Positions 47,389-59,860 of a stretch of 64,000 nt of DNA are shown here, piece by piece. Made by a program: the position numbers and the translations under genes. Under the pieces are notes generated by a model. The model was not told where the DNA came from. It saw only the letters and a program-made list of their open reading frames with translations, and did not search any database. How positions within the stretch are numbered: the first letter of the stretch is position 1; each line of letters opens with the position of its first letter. Source of the stretch: Lactuca virosa (taxonomy: Eukaryota > Streptophyta > Magnoliopsida > Asterales > Asteraceae); assembly GCA_928212115.1 (NCBI GenBank), contig CAKMRJ010005745.1, positions 69,239,586 to 69,303,585 of the forward strand, in the 5' to 3' direction.

Positions 47389-48052
47389 TTGGTTTGAGTG
47401 AATTGGAGGAACGCTCGTGTGAATCCAGTCTCAAACCAAGGAAATGATTTTTAAAATGGTTTTCAAAATAAGTAAAGGAGGATGTAAAGTGTACGATCAG
47501 CCGGAGCCAGTAAGTAGACCCCAAAATACTATACAGTTATTTGATATTGTGATATGTTAGAACAGCATGCTAGTACTAGGCTAGGGATCTTCAGGAATTG
47601 CATGATAGAATTGCCTGATTACATGATGCCTGCTAGCCTGAGAATGTTTGATCTGGCCTTATGTTCTGTTCTTATTGATTAGGGTATAGGGTAGGATTGG
47701 ATATTCGAAAGTCTATAGGGTCCAACGTTATGTATGGCTAGCATACACTAGTGCTGCAGGGGTTGGTGGAAGTTTCATGGATGGATGAGTTGTGTGAGGC
47801 CAGGAGGCCAGTTATGAGATATTTAGCATTCCTCTAGGGGTGAGGATTGAGCGCTCGCTATCTGTATTAGTAGGGTGTTGTGGTGATACTTGAGACAAAT
47901 ATGGGTAGGTGTGGAAGGTAGTATGGGCCCGTACTACTGAAAGCACAGGACCCATACGTGTAGCAACGAAGTCACAACCCCTAGGGCTGGGTAAGGAGTT
48001 GGTCCTCTGTTATATTATGAATTATCAGAGATCTTTCTGGTGTCTTACCAGA
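47389..48052 (+). other. G2 leader
   Basis: Untranslated leader between PBS and the gag remnant. No supported ORF. Confidence 0.6.
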
Positions 48053-48620
48053 ATGGTGGTTACGAGACGTCTTGAGACCGGACCCAGGTTAGGGTCGGGA
48101 GTTGGCAGCTAGGATAGGCCCGCATTGTTAGAGGGTCGTGTCCGTGAGATCATCCGGGAGGAGGTGATTGAGATTGTTCGGGGACAGTTGGCGGAGATGT
48201 TTGGGTCTATCAAGACCGTTATGGTCGAGTATTTTGACGAGCGCTATGCAGCTAGTGCCAAGACGATTGTCGTGGCAGCTATAGCAGCTGTAACAACGGC
48301 AGGGGGAGGAGCCAGTTAGGCTTTCTAGTATCGGGACTTCGATGATGCGAAGCCCCGACTTTTGATAGGGTTCGAGACCCGGTCATAGCCATGAGGTACC
48401 ATATGACGTGAAGGGATGTTGCTTCACATATTCATGTTCTACTGACCAGAAGGTCAGGCACGCTCGGGACCTGCTAAGGTCCGGGGTGAAGAATTGGTGG
48501 GGACTTGTTATTGGGACGTATTCTGAGGAGCAGAAAGCTGCAGCTACTTGGGATCAGTGAGGTGTTCTGTACTTGTTACAGTCTGCGAGTTAAGCGGGAG
48601 AGTCTAGAACATGCAATTCT
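48053..48620 (+). pseudogene. gag: G2 gag remnant
   Basis: Begins MVVTRRLETGPRLGS. A helical N-terminal region is open at 48125-48319 (IIREEVIEIVRGQLAEMFG). Then, in other frames, traces of a gypsy capsid domain appear: FDDAKPRLLIGFETR near 48340 and DLLRSGVKNWWGLVIGTY near 48470-48540. Beyond about 48620 no gag homology is visible. The identification rests on general likeness to Asteraceae gypsy gag proteins. Confidence 0.6.
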
Positions 48621-49828
48621 AGATTGAGGCTTCGAGGGTTTTGTTCGAGGCCGGAATGTGAATCGCAGGGACTCCGGAAAGGAGTAATGATTATGTTCAG
48701 CTGGAGTTATGCAATTGGAATTAAAATGGTTTATTTTCTAGGGCAAGGATTGTGCCCTTTCAGTTTACGAGCTCGAAGAATTAAGCAGGCTTGTGACCCC
48801 AAGATCAGGTTGTATTCTAACTCGGGGTTAGTTGGTCACCGGTATTGGCGACAATGGTTTAGCGCTGGTAAGCGCGGGTGGGTCGATGTAGCATAAGTGT
48901 TTTGGAAGTCCATTTCGCATTGGATCTCTTGTATCAGACGCTAAGGATTGTTGGTGCGATCTATTGCACTTTCGGGATAGTAGACTACGTCTTGGAAGTG
49001 ATTGTAGCCTGGTTTAGGGTAAAGGTTGTTTCAGCCTACTGCAGTTCAGCGGTGGATGATTGAGATGGTGAGTGAGTCAGGGTGCGAGGCCCTGAATGAT
49101 GCGTTCTAGAGTCGAAAGCGGGAGGATTGTTGGAATGCTTTGGGAAGAAGGGTATTATGTGGGAGGTCTGTGGACAGGGTCCCACGGGATGGTTATTCAC
49201 CATTGTCAGGATTCAGTAGTTCAGTAACCGTTATTGGTTAGCGGAGGAAAACGCCAAAGGAAGTAGCTCGTTGCTGAGATGTTAGTTGGAGCATCAATCC
49301 TTTGGAATTCAAGATTTGAGTGTGGGATCATTCAAGAATTAAGGGCCGTCGGTTTCACCGGGATTCAGGAAGTGTTCAGCTAGTTCTTAGAAGTGTGTGA
49401 TCGCTTGTGGTTGGCTGGTAAAGGAGTACTATTTGGAAAAGTCTGGTTGTCATCAGATCGATTGTTGGAACGCGAGAAGGATTGGGAATTCTCAAAATTT
49501 CATGTATTGTGAAGACTTAGTTGAATCTAAGTGGGGGAGAATCGTCTCGGAATGCAGAAGCAGGATCGGCTTTGAAACTGGGATATGTTTCGCATCGTTG
49601 CCAGGAAGGAAGACAAACCAAGTGGCTGTTTGGTTGGAGGATTGTGTGAGTTGGGAGTCTGGTAAAACTCCCCAGCATGTGTATCACGTCTTCTCGGCGA
49701 TAGATAACAGAATTCGTGGAAATCAGGTTGGATTTTTTATCATGGTTTTAGTTCAGTTCGAGTATTCGGTCGAGGGTGTACTCGACTCTGAGGGTTTTTG
49801 GATTGATAGATTGAGGGTTTTGGTAGCT
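48621..49828 (+). other. G2 internal sequence, no recognisable gene
   Basis: G-rich mosaic sequence. An open frame at 49397-49942 has no domain that I recognise before its last 40 codons. Confidence 0.5.
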
Positions 49829-49930
49829 GCCATGGCTCGACAATACACTCAGCATAGGAGTGCGGGTTATTTAGCGTGTGTAGTAGACACGCGGGTCAGG
49901 GAACAGACCACAGATTTCCGAGAGGGTGGA
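49829..49930 (+). pseudogene. G2 pol remnant (protease-RT linker)
   Basis: MARQYTQHRSAGYLACVVDT resembles the linker RRYIQQGCSGFLAYVVDT in G3 (62877-62931), which lies between protease and RT. Only this piece of pol survives. Confidence 0.6.
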
Positions 49931-51918
49931 CAATCGACATGAGGCCTAGGGTTGGGCTGGGGATATAGTCCACAGAGTAGATCAACAGTTCGAAGCCCCA
50001 AGTAGGTGAGAATAGGATGCATGAGAGAGAGAGCATCAAGAGGGGTGGTCCAGGGAGATGCTCAACAGTTCAGAGCGGTCCAGACACGCTGCAGGCCCAG
50101 AGAGGCGGTCCAGACATGCTGAAGGTTTTGAGAGTGGTCCAGATAGACTGAAGGCCTGGTAGGGCGGTCCAGTCATGCTGGAGACTCTGTATATGTTAGT
50201 AGATCTATGTTCGGGTATTGAGTAGGCTGCTATGCTATAGCAATCAATGGGTTTGTCCCAAATTTTGAACATGCGGTTGGAGTAGGCCAAGGACTCCGGT
50301 GTGTTTTGGTTGATCGGAGGTGTTATTAGTGGTCGGACGGAGTTTAAAGGATCTTAGTGATCTCATCAGTTCGGAGTGTCTCCGAGGTTTCATCATCTTG
50401 GATTGGGTGATACTCCAGTTGGAGACGGAGAGTGGATCTGAATGGGTATTTGTCAGTTTTGGGAAGGTTTGGAAATACAATATCCTGTCATTCCGGTTCT
50501 GGGAACCGGGTTAGATCTTTCTCATGAATGTCTATGGCATTTGGATTGGGTTGAGGCGGTCCTGCTCTACGCAGTAGGCCAAGATACCCGGTGCGGGCCG
50601 ACTGTAAGTCGTAGGCACGGAGGCTCGAAGGGAGCAGTAGGGTTGAGGCGGTAGGCCAGCAAACCCTGAGAGTTTTCGACTTGATAGTTGGATTGATTAG
50701 GCATGTTGGTATGCTAACCCGAAGGAAGCGGTATGGGTTAGGTATGAGGGTCGTGCTGGTTGGCCGGTAGTGGTAGGTGTGTTGTTGCTGATTTGAGCCA
50801 TTGTGACTCGTGTGTGGTAGTAATTTTCGCATCGTATGTTGTATGTTGATGAAAGGGGCGCCGTTTAGGCCCTTCGAGTGGCGGAGGAAAGTGGATATCT
50901 GTAGGGTCGAAGTGTTGGGAAACGAAAGTGACGACAGTAGTGTCGATCGGTCATCGGGAGCATTCCAGTCATGAGCTGAGGGCCGGGGAGGGCATACCAG
51001 ACTCGTGAGGTGGGCTTAGAAGCAATCCAGACTTATGCTGAGGACCACGTAAGGGTATTCCAGTCATAGGTCGTGGGCGTAGAGATCGTGATAGTTATAT
51101 TCCCTGCTGTAGCAAGTTTGAGGTAAGCGTATTGTTGAGATTTGGGTAAGTTGTACTCGGTTGTGTAGAGTCAGAGTAGATAGAAGGAGCTGCAAGGTTG
51201 GGATCCTTGGGCTTCAAGTATGGTTGTAGGCATGGGTTATGTGAGTAGTGGTATTCCAACCTAGGGTATTCCATCATGAGGATGACCGGTCCCTATGATT
51301 GATTGGACCCGGTGCGTTTGGTATTCCAACCCGAGGGTTGATTGGGCCCGACATGTGTGGGAATGAGTGGGTATTCTAACCTAGGGATGACTGGACCCGT
51401 TATAGGTGTGCCTGGTATTCCAGCCCGAGGCTGATTGGGTCAGGTGCGAGTGGTTATGAGATATAGCTGGTTAATTCATGGGAATTTCTAGAAGCTGAAG
51501 GATGCAGTATCCTGTCAGCACGAGAGAAAATGATTCAAGAAGAGGATGGATTGGGTCCCAACATTGCGAGTTACTCGGGCTATCTCTAGTTTAGAAAGGG
51601 AAGGGTAGTTTGACACTGTGGAAGGACCCAGTGGGTCATGGTGGTACCTAGTAGTTGCAAGTCACGGAAGTGTGTTCCTGAAAGGAAGGAATAGTATCAT
51701 CGGGTGGTACTTGGCTATTATATGTTGTCCTCAAGAAGAAAAGGCCGATGGTCGGCTTGGAGTGTTGGCAAGGGTGCCTCGCGAGTAGGAGATATGTTAA
51801 AGGGGGTGTAATGGTCGGGTCTGGGAGGACCTGAGATAATTGGGAAATCGGAGTCTACAGTGCGAGTAAGTTGTTCGGTAGCGTATACTGCAGTAGGCTT
51901 CGAGGACGAAGCCTAATG
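49931..51918 (+). repeat. G2 internal repeats
   Basis: Non-coding. Holds several copies of a GGTCCAG(A/T)...CTG-AAGGC module at 50045-50190, like that in the LTR near 46975-47090, and a TATTCCA(A/G)CC...GATTGG module repeated at about 51250-51450. These look like expanded LTR-type sequence. Confidence 0.6.
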
Positions 51919-51933
51919 TAAGTGGGGGAGAGC
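51919..51933 (+). other. G2 polypurine tract
   Basis: TAAGTGGGGGAGAGC directly before the 3' LTR start TGTAACATCC. Confidence 0.9.
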
Positions 51934-54299
51934 TGTAACATCCTAAATTTCATAAAGATGATATAAGGGCTTAAAGTGTACATTGAAGAAGCTACTCGAC
52001 GAGTAGGTGGGAGTACTCGTCGAGTCGGATCGGGTTTTGTTCGCGAATTAAGTGATTAACTCGCCGAGTCGGAAGCTGGACTCGACGAGTTGGTGTTGGG
52101 AAGAGAAAACCCTAATCTCAGGGCTTGCACCCTATTTAAAGGACCTTAAGTCCTCACCTCAGCCTCTTTGTCACCCCTTGAGAGTCAGAAAACCCTAGAA
52201 TCGTGTATGAGCCTATGGAGTGAACTTGGAAGCTTTGGAAGGAGATTCTAGCAAAGAAGGCTTGTAAATCAAAGTGTAGAGCATCAACAGATTTGCGTAG
52301 ATCCAGAATCTACTTCAGCTTGGGCACTTTTTTGAGGTAACAAGCTGTTACCTTGACTCTATTGCATTTATATATATTCTAGAATGATATTTGGGGCCAT
52401 TTTGGCATGGTAAGGATCTAATTCGGCTTAGGGCTCTAGATATGAGGTTGCTACTTCAGATCTAGACTTGTCTTGGTCCAGAACCTCACAAAGTATCAGC
52501 CCTTGGCTTGTTGGTGAAGCATCATTGTCTTAAACCTTAGCCCTATAGTGATTTGGGCTTATAACACCTTGTATTCACGTAAAGTTTGCAACTTTACGTG
52601 AGAGTCATGACCTAGAAGTATGGATATACAGTTTGGAGCCCCTGCATGACTCGAAAAGTCTCTGCATGAATAAAGGACTGAAGAGACTCGGCGAGTCTGT
52701 TCTTGGACTCGGCGAGTCTGTTGAAGATAGGCATGAACTCGACGAGTTGGAGGAACAACTCGGTGAGTCTGTTGAAGATTGCCGTGGACTCGGCGAGTCT
52801 GTTCTTGGACTCGGCGAGTCAGTTCTTGGACTCGGCGAGTCAGAACGCAAAACCCCAACCTCTTCTGGTTAAGACTCAGATGAGTGAGTTGAGTGGTGAC
52901 TCAGTGAGTTGGTCATGATAGGACTCAAAGATCGTTAAACTCGACGAGTCATGGAGTGACTCGGCGAGTCGAGTTGTGATAAAAGAGTTTTCTGAAGTTG
53001 GGAACTCGGCGAGTCGATGGGTTGACTCGGCGAGTAGAGTCAATCAGGAAGGTTGACTTTGGCAAGGACTTTGACTTTGACCTGTTTGACCTTCAGGGGT
53101 GTTATGGTATTTTGGATATTTATGTCATGGTTCATTGATGGCATCAGGTGTTGGAGTTTGGAGCAGTGCTTCGAGCCAGTGTTCTCGTGTTTCGGTTCGG
53201 CAGTTGCAAGGTGAGTTATCCTCACTATATCAACAGGGTCTACGGCACCAAGGCTGACCCTTTATCGGGTTTGTATTCGGGTATTCGCATGATATACTTA
53301 TGGGTTTGTTAGATCTGCGTCCTGGTAGTTAGGACGGTGTTGTGTTTGTGACCGGTTAGGTCGATATCCTGGTTAGGATGTTGCTGTGCTATTATGATTC
53401 TGTTAGATCGGTATCTTGGTATATAGGATAATGTTATGCTAGTGAACGGTTAGGTCAGTATCCTGGTTAGGATGTTGCTATGCTATTATGATTCTGTTAG
53501 ATCGGTATCCTGGTATATAGGATGATGCTATGCTAGTGACCGGTTAGGTCAGTATCCTGGTTAGGATGTTGTTATGCTATTATGATTCTGTTAGATCGGT
53601 ATCCTGGTATATAGGATGATGTTATGCTAGTGACCGGTTAGGTCAGTATCCTGTTTAGGATGTTGCTATGCTATTATGGTCTGTTAGATTGGTATCCTGG
53701 TATATAGGATGATGCTATGTTAGTGACCTGGTTAGGTCGGTATCCTGGTTATAGGATGTTGCTATGATTGATGATCTGTTAGATCGGTATGACTGTTATA
53801 TATATGTCAGTATATGTTATTTATGTGCACATGGTTATTTTTGATGGGTGGGTTGAGGCGGGGTCCTGCTTCGTGCGGTTGAGGCCAACATACCCGACGA
53901 GCGTTCCGGATAGACTGTGAACCTGCATGACGGTCCAGTCATACCGAAGGCTCGATATAGATCCAGGTAGACTGTAGGCCTTGCAAGGCGGTCCAGTCAA
54001 GCTGAGGGTTCAGCATGCATGTTGTTCTGTAATCGTTGATATGATATGATTATGGTTATATGAGGTTGGTATTTTGGGGGCAACTCACTAAGCTTTCGGG
54101 CTTACAGTTTCAGTGTATTGTTTCAGGTTCAGCGGATGGCCGCGGGGAGGCGAAGGCGTGACCATACACTTCCTCGATTGATGATTATGATTTCTGGGAA
54201 CTCTGATGTATAAACTATTTTGAAAACAAATTGTAATAACTGAATGGTTTCAAATGATTTAAAAAGTTTTAAATTGGCTCGAATTTTATGGGTGTGACA
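51934..54299 (+). repeat. G2 3' LTR
   Basis: 2366 bp, same module order as the 5' LTR. One extra ACTCGGCGAGT unit is present near 52820. Followed by TTCCT at 54300-54304. Confidence 0.95.
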
Positions 54300-54304
54300 T
54301 TCCT

Positions 54305-55351
54305 ATTCCCCATGATCAAGTTCATCTTCCCGTGCTCCACATCCTTACTTCTTTTTAGTCCATGCAAATCAGAACAAATGTGAATTTCACAACCTGTATC
54401 AATGACCCAAGAACAAGAATGTGATGAGTTATTAGATAGAACAGTATAAATACCTGCATGGGTGGGTTTAACCTTCCCATCCTTTACATCATGGAAGTAT
54501 TTGGGGCAGCTTCGCTTCCAGTGCCCTTTATCATGACAATAGAAATACTCTGCTTCCTTAGGGATGGAAGAGGGAGCAGCAGAACTAGCTTTGGTCCCAC
54601 TAGAAGAAGACCCATCAAGAGACTTTCCCTTGCGGGTCTTGGAGGGATCCTTCCTCTTCTACTCTTTCGCATGTCCAATTGCCAGAACAGGGGCAGTAGC
54701 TGTAGGAGTAGGAACAACATTTTTACCTTTGAGACTACTTTCAGCAGTCCTCAAAAGGCCTTGAATCTTCCTAAGAGTGACCTCCTCCTCATTCATATGA
54801 TTGGTCATTCGGAACTGATCATAACGTGGAGGTAAAGAGTGTAGAATGATATGTATGGCCAACTCTTCATCGAAGTTCACATTCAACTTCAGTAAGCGGT
54901 CCACAAACCTTTGCATTTTCTGCAAGTGGGTCGTGATGGATTCTCCATCCTTCATCTTTGTTGTTCTCATGGAGGTGATGATTTCATACCTCTCTTGACG
55001 AGCACTTTGATGGTATCTTTCCATCAGGTCTTGGTGCATCTCAAAAGGGTAGAAGTCCTCATAGGACTTTTGGAGTTCAGCTATCATAGTAGCCAACATG
55101 ATACAAGACACCTTGGTGGCATCCTTCTCATGAGTCCTAAACTCCGCGATCTCCTGAGGAGTAGCAGAAGACTCGTAAATTTCCTTAAGCTCCTTATCGA
55201 GGACATATTCCTTGTCCTCATAACAAGTGACTATCCTGATGTTCCTAATCCAGTCATTAGAGTTGATACCATCAAAGATGACTCTCCCACACAAGTTCAT
55301 GAGAGAGAAGGAGCCAGAAGGATTTGAGCCAGAAGCAGTGTTGGAAGACAT
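54305..55351 (-). pseudogene. gag: Copia C1 gag and start of protease
   Basis: Starts at 55351 (MSSNTASGSNPSG). The UBN2-type capsid is open for 230 codons to a nonsense TAG at 54659, where C2 has CAG. The same frame continues through a basic linker to a knuckle whose first Cys is Tyr (YFYCHDKGHWKRSC), then a protease start (WVIDTGCEIHIC). G2 interrupts it at 54304. Confidence 0.92.
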
Positions 55352-56128
55352 CTGAAAAAGAAATACAAAGTTTAGATTAGATACTAATCCTTAATATAAC
55401 ACCCAAAATGAAATATTAAGGATAGGACCCAACACAATATTTTACAATTTGGAAGAAGGATACCGTAATCCAACTTGCAAAATATTTGAAGGTAGGTAAA
55501 TGACGATTTACCAATTTCCACCATAAAAACGAAATTGATTATTAAGTTTTAATTGGATTGAAATTCCTAGATTGTTTTGAGATTCATTGAACTTTTCAAT
55601 GGAATGTTTAAATCTCGATTATGCCCTTCAAGTTTGTAACTGGGATACCGAGGATCACAAACAAGGTGTGAATAACCATGCAAATTTACTTGGTACACTT
55701 GAAGTCATCTATCACCTAATCAATGTGCCGTTTAAACACACACGCTCCATTGATCTATTACAAACATCAAGCTACCCTTTCCCACCCTTACTAGTCCATG
55801 TTAGTGTGCCGGTTAACCACACACGATCCACTAACGACTTCGCAAGGTGCAAAGTGCAATTTCATGGATTAGCATCAAATTCACATTTTTCCTAAAGTAA
55901 CAAAGATTGGGATTTTAATAAAAGTTTAGTTACTCTATAATTATCATTATACTTTTAACGAGAATTAATGTCCTATCCTACACGTTTGGTTGACGACCCT
56001 CCACCAGTCAAGGAAGCGGTGGGTGAGAGTGGACACCCATTAAACTGCCATTTTATAGGCAGTAACTTTATACCCTTCTTATAGACCGGATTCGTGAATG
56101 AGGTCTACTAACGGTAAGACTGACTAGT

Positions 56129-56200
<72 letters not shown>

Positions 56201-56476
56201 ATTAAACATATAATATTATAATAGTATAAGGGTTGAATTTTAAACTTTTAAAATTCTAGGGTTTGGAACTAAAGTGTTCATTAGTGTGACTTTGCAAATT
56301 CCAAAACTTGAGGGCAAGTTTTGAAACTCTTCAAAACTTTTCATTTCCATAACTTATGAGTTTAATGACATTTTAAAGAAAAGACTTTTCATTTTCCATA
56401 ACTTGAGGACAAGTTATGGAGTTCATTAAAGGCATTTAGATCAATATTTTAATTAACACATTAATCAAATAATTTA
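55352..56476 (-). other. Copia C1 leader, truncated
   Basis: Matches 59049-60128 of C2, including a microsatellite (here (CA)n(TA)n at 56131-56187). It stops at 56476 within AATAATTTA and joins directly to C2 pol, so PBS and LTR are missing. Confidence 0.88.
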
Positions 56477-57797
56477 CGACCCGGTACATTGTCAACCAAG
56501 TTCCAAACTTGATTGTCATACGTGGACTGAATCTCGCTGTCCATAGCCTATTTCCATTTAGTAGACTCGGGGACTGCCATAGCTTCCTTGTAGTTGTTAG
56601 GTTCATCCAAATTTACCAGTGTGCTATCACTGATAAATTTATTACCCTCAGATGTTATATGGAAACCATATAACACAGGTGGAACACTAACTCTACTAGA
56701 GCGCCTCAGAGGTACGGACTCATCAACTGGATCAACAGGATTTTCCTCCTCAGGTTGGTTGCTAGTGTTTGAGGTTCCTTCACCGCTTGACTCTTGAAGC
56801 TCTTCAAGGTCAATTTGCCTCCTACTGTTTCCTTGGCCCATGAGTTCTCTCTCGCAAAAGACTCCTCTCCTCGCAACGAAGACAACATTGTCACTCGGTC
56901 TATAGAAGACATATCCAAAGGATTTATGTGGGTGGCCGATGAAAATACACCACTCACTACGAGGTTTGAGCTTGCCGTGAGTCTCACGCCTCACGAAAGC
57001 CTCGCAACCCCAAACATTAATGTCTGATAACGAGGGAAACTTCCATGTCCGCATCTCGTGAGGTGTTTTGGCAACCTTCTTAGTTGGGACTAGATTAAGG
57101 ATATGGGCGGCAGTCTCTAAGGCATTCCCCCAGAATGAGAGAGGTAACAAAGCTCGACTCATCATGGAACGAACCATGTATAACAAGGTTCGATTGCGCC
57201 TCTCAGCCACACCATTAAGTTGTAGTGTTCTAGGTGGCGTCAATTGTGAAACAATCCCACATTCCTTAAGATAGTATAGGAACTCGATACTAAGATACTC
57301 ACCACCTGATCAGATCGGAGCATCTTTATCTTCTTGCCCAGCTGATTCTCCACTTCTTGTTTAAACTCTTTGAATCTTTCAAAGGTTTGTAACTTATGTT
57401 TGATTAAGTAGATATAGCCATATCTGTTGTAATCATCAGTAAAAGTCATATAGAAGCGGTTAGCATCCCTTGTGGCGGTTCAGAAACGTCCACACACATT
57501 GGTGTGTACGAGATCTAACAAACCTTCATCCCTTTCACAAGTACCAGTGAAGGGTGATTTAGTCATCTTTCCAAACAAACAAGCTTCGCAAGTGTCATCC
57601 AACCTAAAGTCGAATGACTCCAAGACTCCAACCTTTTGGAGTTGGCCTATGCGCTTCTTGTTGACACGCCCAAGACGACAATGCCACAAGCATGCCTTAT
57701 CCAGATGATTGGAAGAATCAATGTGCAACACATTATTTCCTAAGTTATCTACAACCATCATAGTTTCATATACACCATTACAAGGTAATGCTTTAAA
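56477..57797 (-). pseudogene. pol: Copia C2 pol: preintegrase and integrase, RT lost
   Basis: Preintegrase at 57761-57480 (LWHCRLGRVNKKRIG). Integrase starts at 57540 (TNVCGRF, stop) and continues at 57449-57240 (FTDDYNRYGYIYLIKHK) and, after a frameshift near 57310, at 57243-56548 (RTLQLNGVAERRNRTLL, WGCEAFVRRETHGK). The linker to RT is cut at 56476 just after VDNVPGRK, so RT, RNase H and the 3' LTR are absent. Confidence 0.92.
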
Positions 57798-59048
57798 TTA
57801 AAAAACACCATTATAAAAAGCATTAATAGCACCAATTTCATTATCAAATGAAAAACTAAAACCTTGTTTGTACAAACCATGAAAGGAAATAGCATTTCTC
57901 GCCATTTCAGACGAGTAGAAACAATTATTCAAATCTAATTCTAACCCACTACTAAGCAATAAAGAAGAAACTCCAATCTTGGTGACAGGGGAAACCTTCC
58001 TATTCCCTATGATCAAGTTCATCTTCCCGTGCTCCACATCCTTACTTCTTTTTAGTCCCTGCAAATCAGAACAAATGTGAATTCCACAACCTGTATCAAG
58101 GACCCAAGAACAAGAATGTGATGAGTTATTAGATAGAACAGTATAAATACCTGCATGGGTGGGTTTAACCTTCCCATCCTTTACATCCTGGAAGTATTTG
58201 GGGCAGCTTCGCTTCCAGTGCCCTTTATCATGACAATAGAAACACTCTGCTTCCTTAGGGATGGAAGAGGGAGCAACAAAACTAGCTTTGGTCCCACTAG
58301 AAGTGGACCCATCAAGAGACTTTCCCTTGCGGGTCTTGGAGGGATCCTTCCTCTTCTGCTCTTTTCCATGTCCAATTGCCAGAACAGGGGCAATAGCTGT
58401 AGGAGTAGGAACAACATTTTTACCTTTGAGACTACTTTCAGCAGTCCTCAAAAGGCCTTGAATCTTGCTAAGAGTGACCTCCTCCTTATTCATATGATTG
58501 GTCATTCGGAACTGATCATAACATGGAGGTAAAGAGTGTAGAATGATAGGTATGGCCAACTCTTCATCGAAGTTCACATTCAACTTCAGCAAGCTGTCTA
58601 CAAACCTTTGCATTTTCTGCAAGTGGGTCATGATGGATTCTCCATCCTTCATCTTTGTTGTTATCATGGAGGTGATGATTTCATACCTCTCTTGACGAGC
58701 ATTTTGATGGTATCTTTCCATCAGGTCTTGGTGCATCTCAAAAGGGTAGAAGTCCTCATAGGACTTTTGGAGTTCAGCTGTCATAGTAGCCAACACGATA
58801 CAAGACACCTTAGTTGCATCCTTCTCATGAGTCCTAAACTCCGCGATCTCCTGAGGAGTAGCAGAAGACTCGTAAATTTCCTTAAGCTCCTTATCGAGGA
58901 CATATTCCTTGTCCTCATAACGAGTGACTATCCTGATGTTCCTAATCCATTCATTGAAGTTGGTACCATCAAAGATGACTCTCCCACACAAGTTCATGAG
59001 AGAGAAGGAGCCAGAAGGATTTGAGCCAGAAGCAGTGTTGGAAGACAT
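57798..59048 (-). pseudogene. gag: Copia C2 gag-protease, 416-codon open frame
   Basis: The best preserved ORF in the C family. UBN2-type capsid at residues about 20-215, Lys-rich linker, intact CCHC knuckle CFYCHDKGHWKRSC at about 281-294, and protease motif WVLDTGCGIHIC at about 318-330. A TAA at 57798 separates it from the preintegrase domain in the same frame. The capsid or knuckle may still be functional; polyprotein expression is not possible. Confidence 0.9.
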
Positions 59049-59813
59049 CTGAAAAAGAAATACAAAGTTTAGATTAGATAATAATCCTTAATATAACACC
59101 CAAAATGAAATATTAAGGCTAGGACCCAACACAATATTTTACAATTTGGAAGAGGGATGCCGTAATCCAACTTGCAAAATATTTGAAGGTAGGTAAATGA
59201 CGATTTACCAATTTCCACCATGAAAAACGAAATTGATTATTAAGTTTTAATTGGATTGAAATTCCTAGATTCTTTTAAGATTCATTGAACTTTTCAATGG
59301 AATGTTTAAATCTCAAGTTTGTAACTGGGATACCGAGGATCACAAACAATGTGTGAATAACCATGCAAATTTACTTGGTACACTTGAAGTCAATTATCAC
59401 CTAATCAATGTGCCATTTAAACACACACGCTCCATTGATCTATTACAAACATCAAGCTACCCTTTGTCACCCTTACTAGTCCATGTTAGTGTGCCGGTTA
59501 ACCACACACGCTCCACTAACGACTTGGCAATGTGCAAAGTGCAATTTCATGGATTCGCATCAAATTCACATTTTTCCTAAAGTAACTAAGATTGGGATTT
59601 TAATAAAAGTTTAGTTACTCTATAATTATCATTATACTTTTAACGAGAATAAATGTCCTATCCAACCCGTTCGGCTAACGACCCTCCACCAGTCAAGGAA
59701 GCGGTGGGTGAGAGTGGACACCCATTAAACTGCCATTTTATAGGCAGTAACTTTATACCCCCCTTGTAGACCGGATTCGTGAATGACGCTTACTAACGAT
59801 AAGACTGACTTGT

Positions 59814-59860
<47 letters not shown>

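Larger units (their letters stand above)
45029..54299 (+). mobile_element. G2: non-autonomous gypsy-type element with ACTCGNCGAGT LTRs
   Basis: 9.27 kb with two full LTRs, initiator-Met PBS, polypurine tract and TTCCT duplications, inserted into Copia C1. The internal 4.56 kb keeps only a gag remnant (48053-48620) and a short protease-RT linker remnant (49829-49930). No RT, RNase H or integrase motif is seen. The two LTRs differ by scattered changes only, so the insertion is younger than its internal decay suggests. It may have moved as a defective element using proteins made elsewhere. Confidence 0.88.

Noticed and set aside
49397..49828. Possible new gene in the G2 interior
   Set aside because: The frame has no recognisable domain, and its end matches a pol linker remnant, so it is a chance open frame over decayed element sequence.
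54458..54835. Plus-strand 125-codon frame and its copy at 58155-58532
   Set aside because: Antisense to well-recognised Copia gag on the minus strand; the open frame is a shadow.
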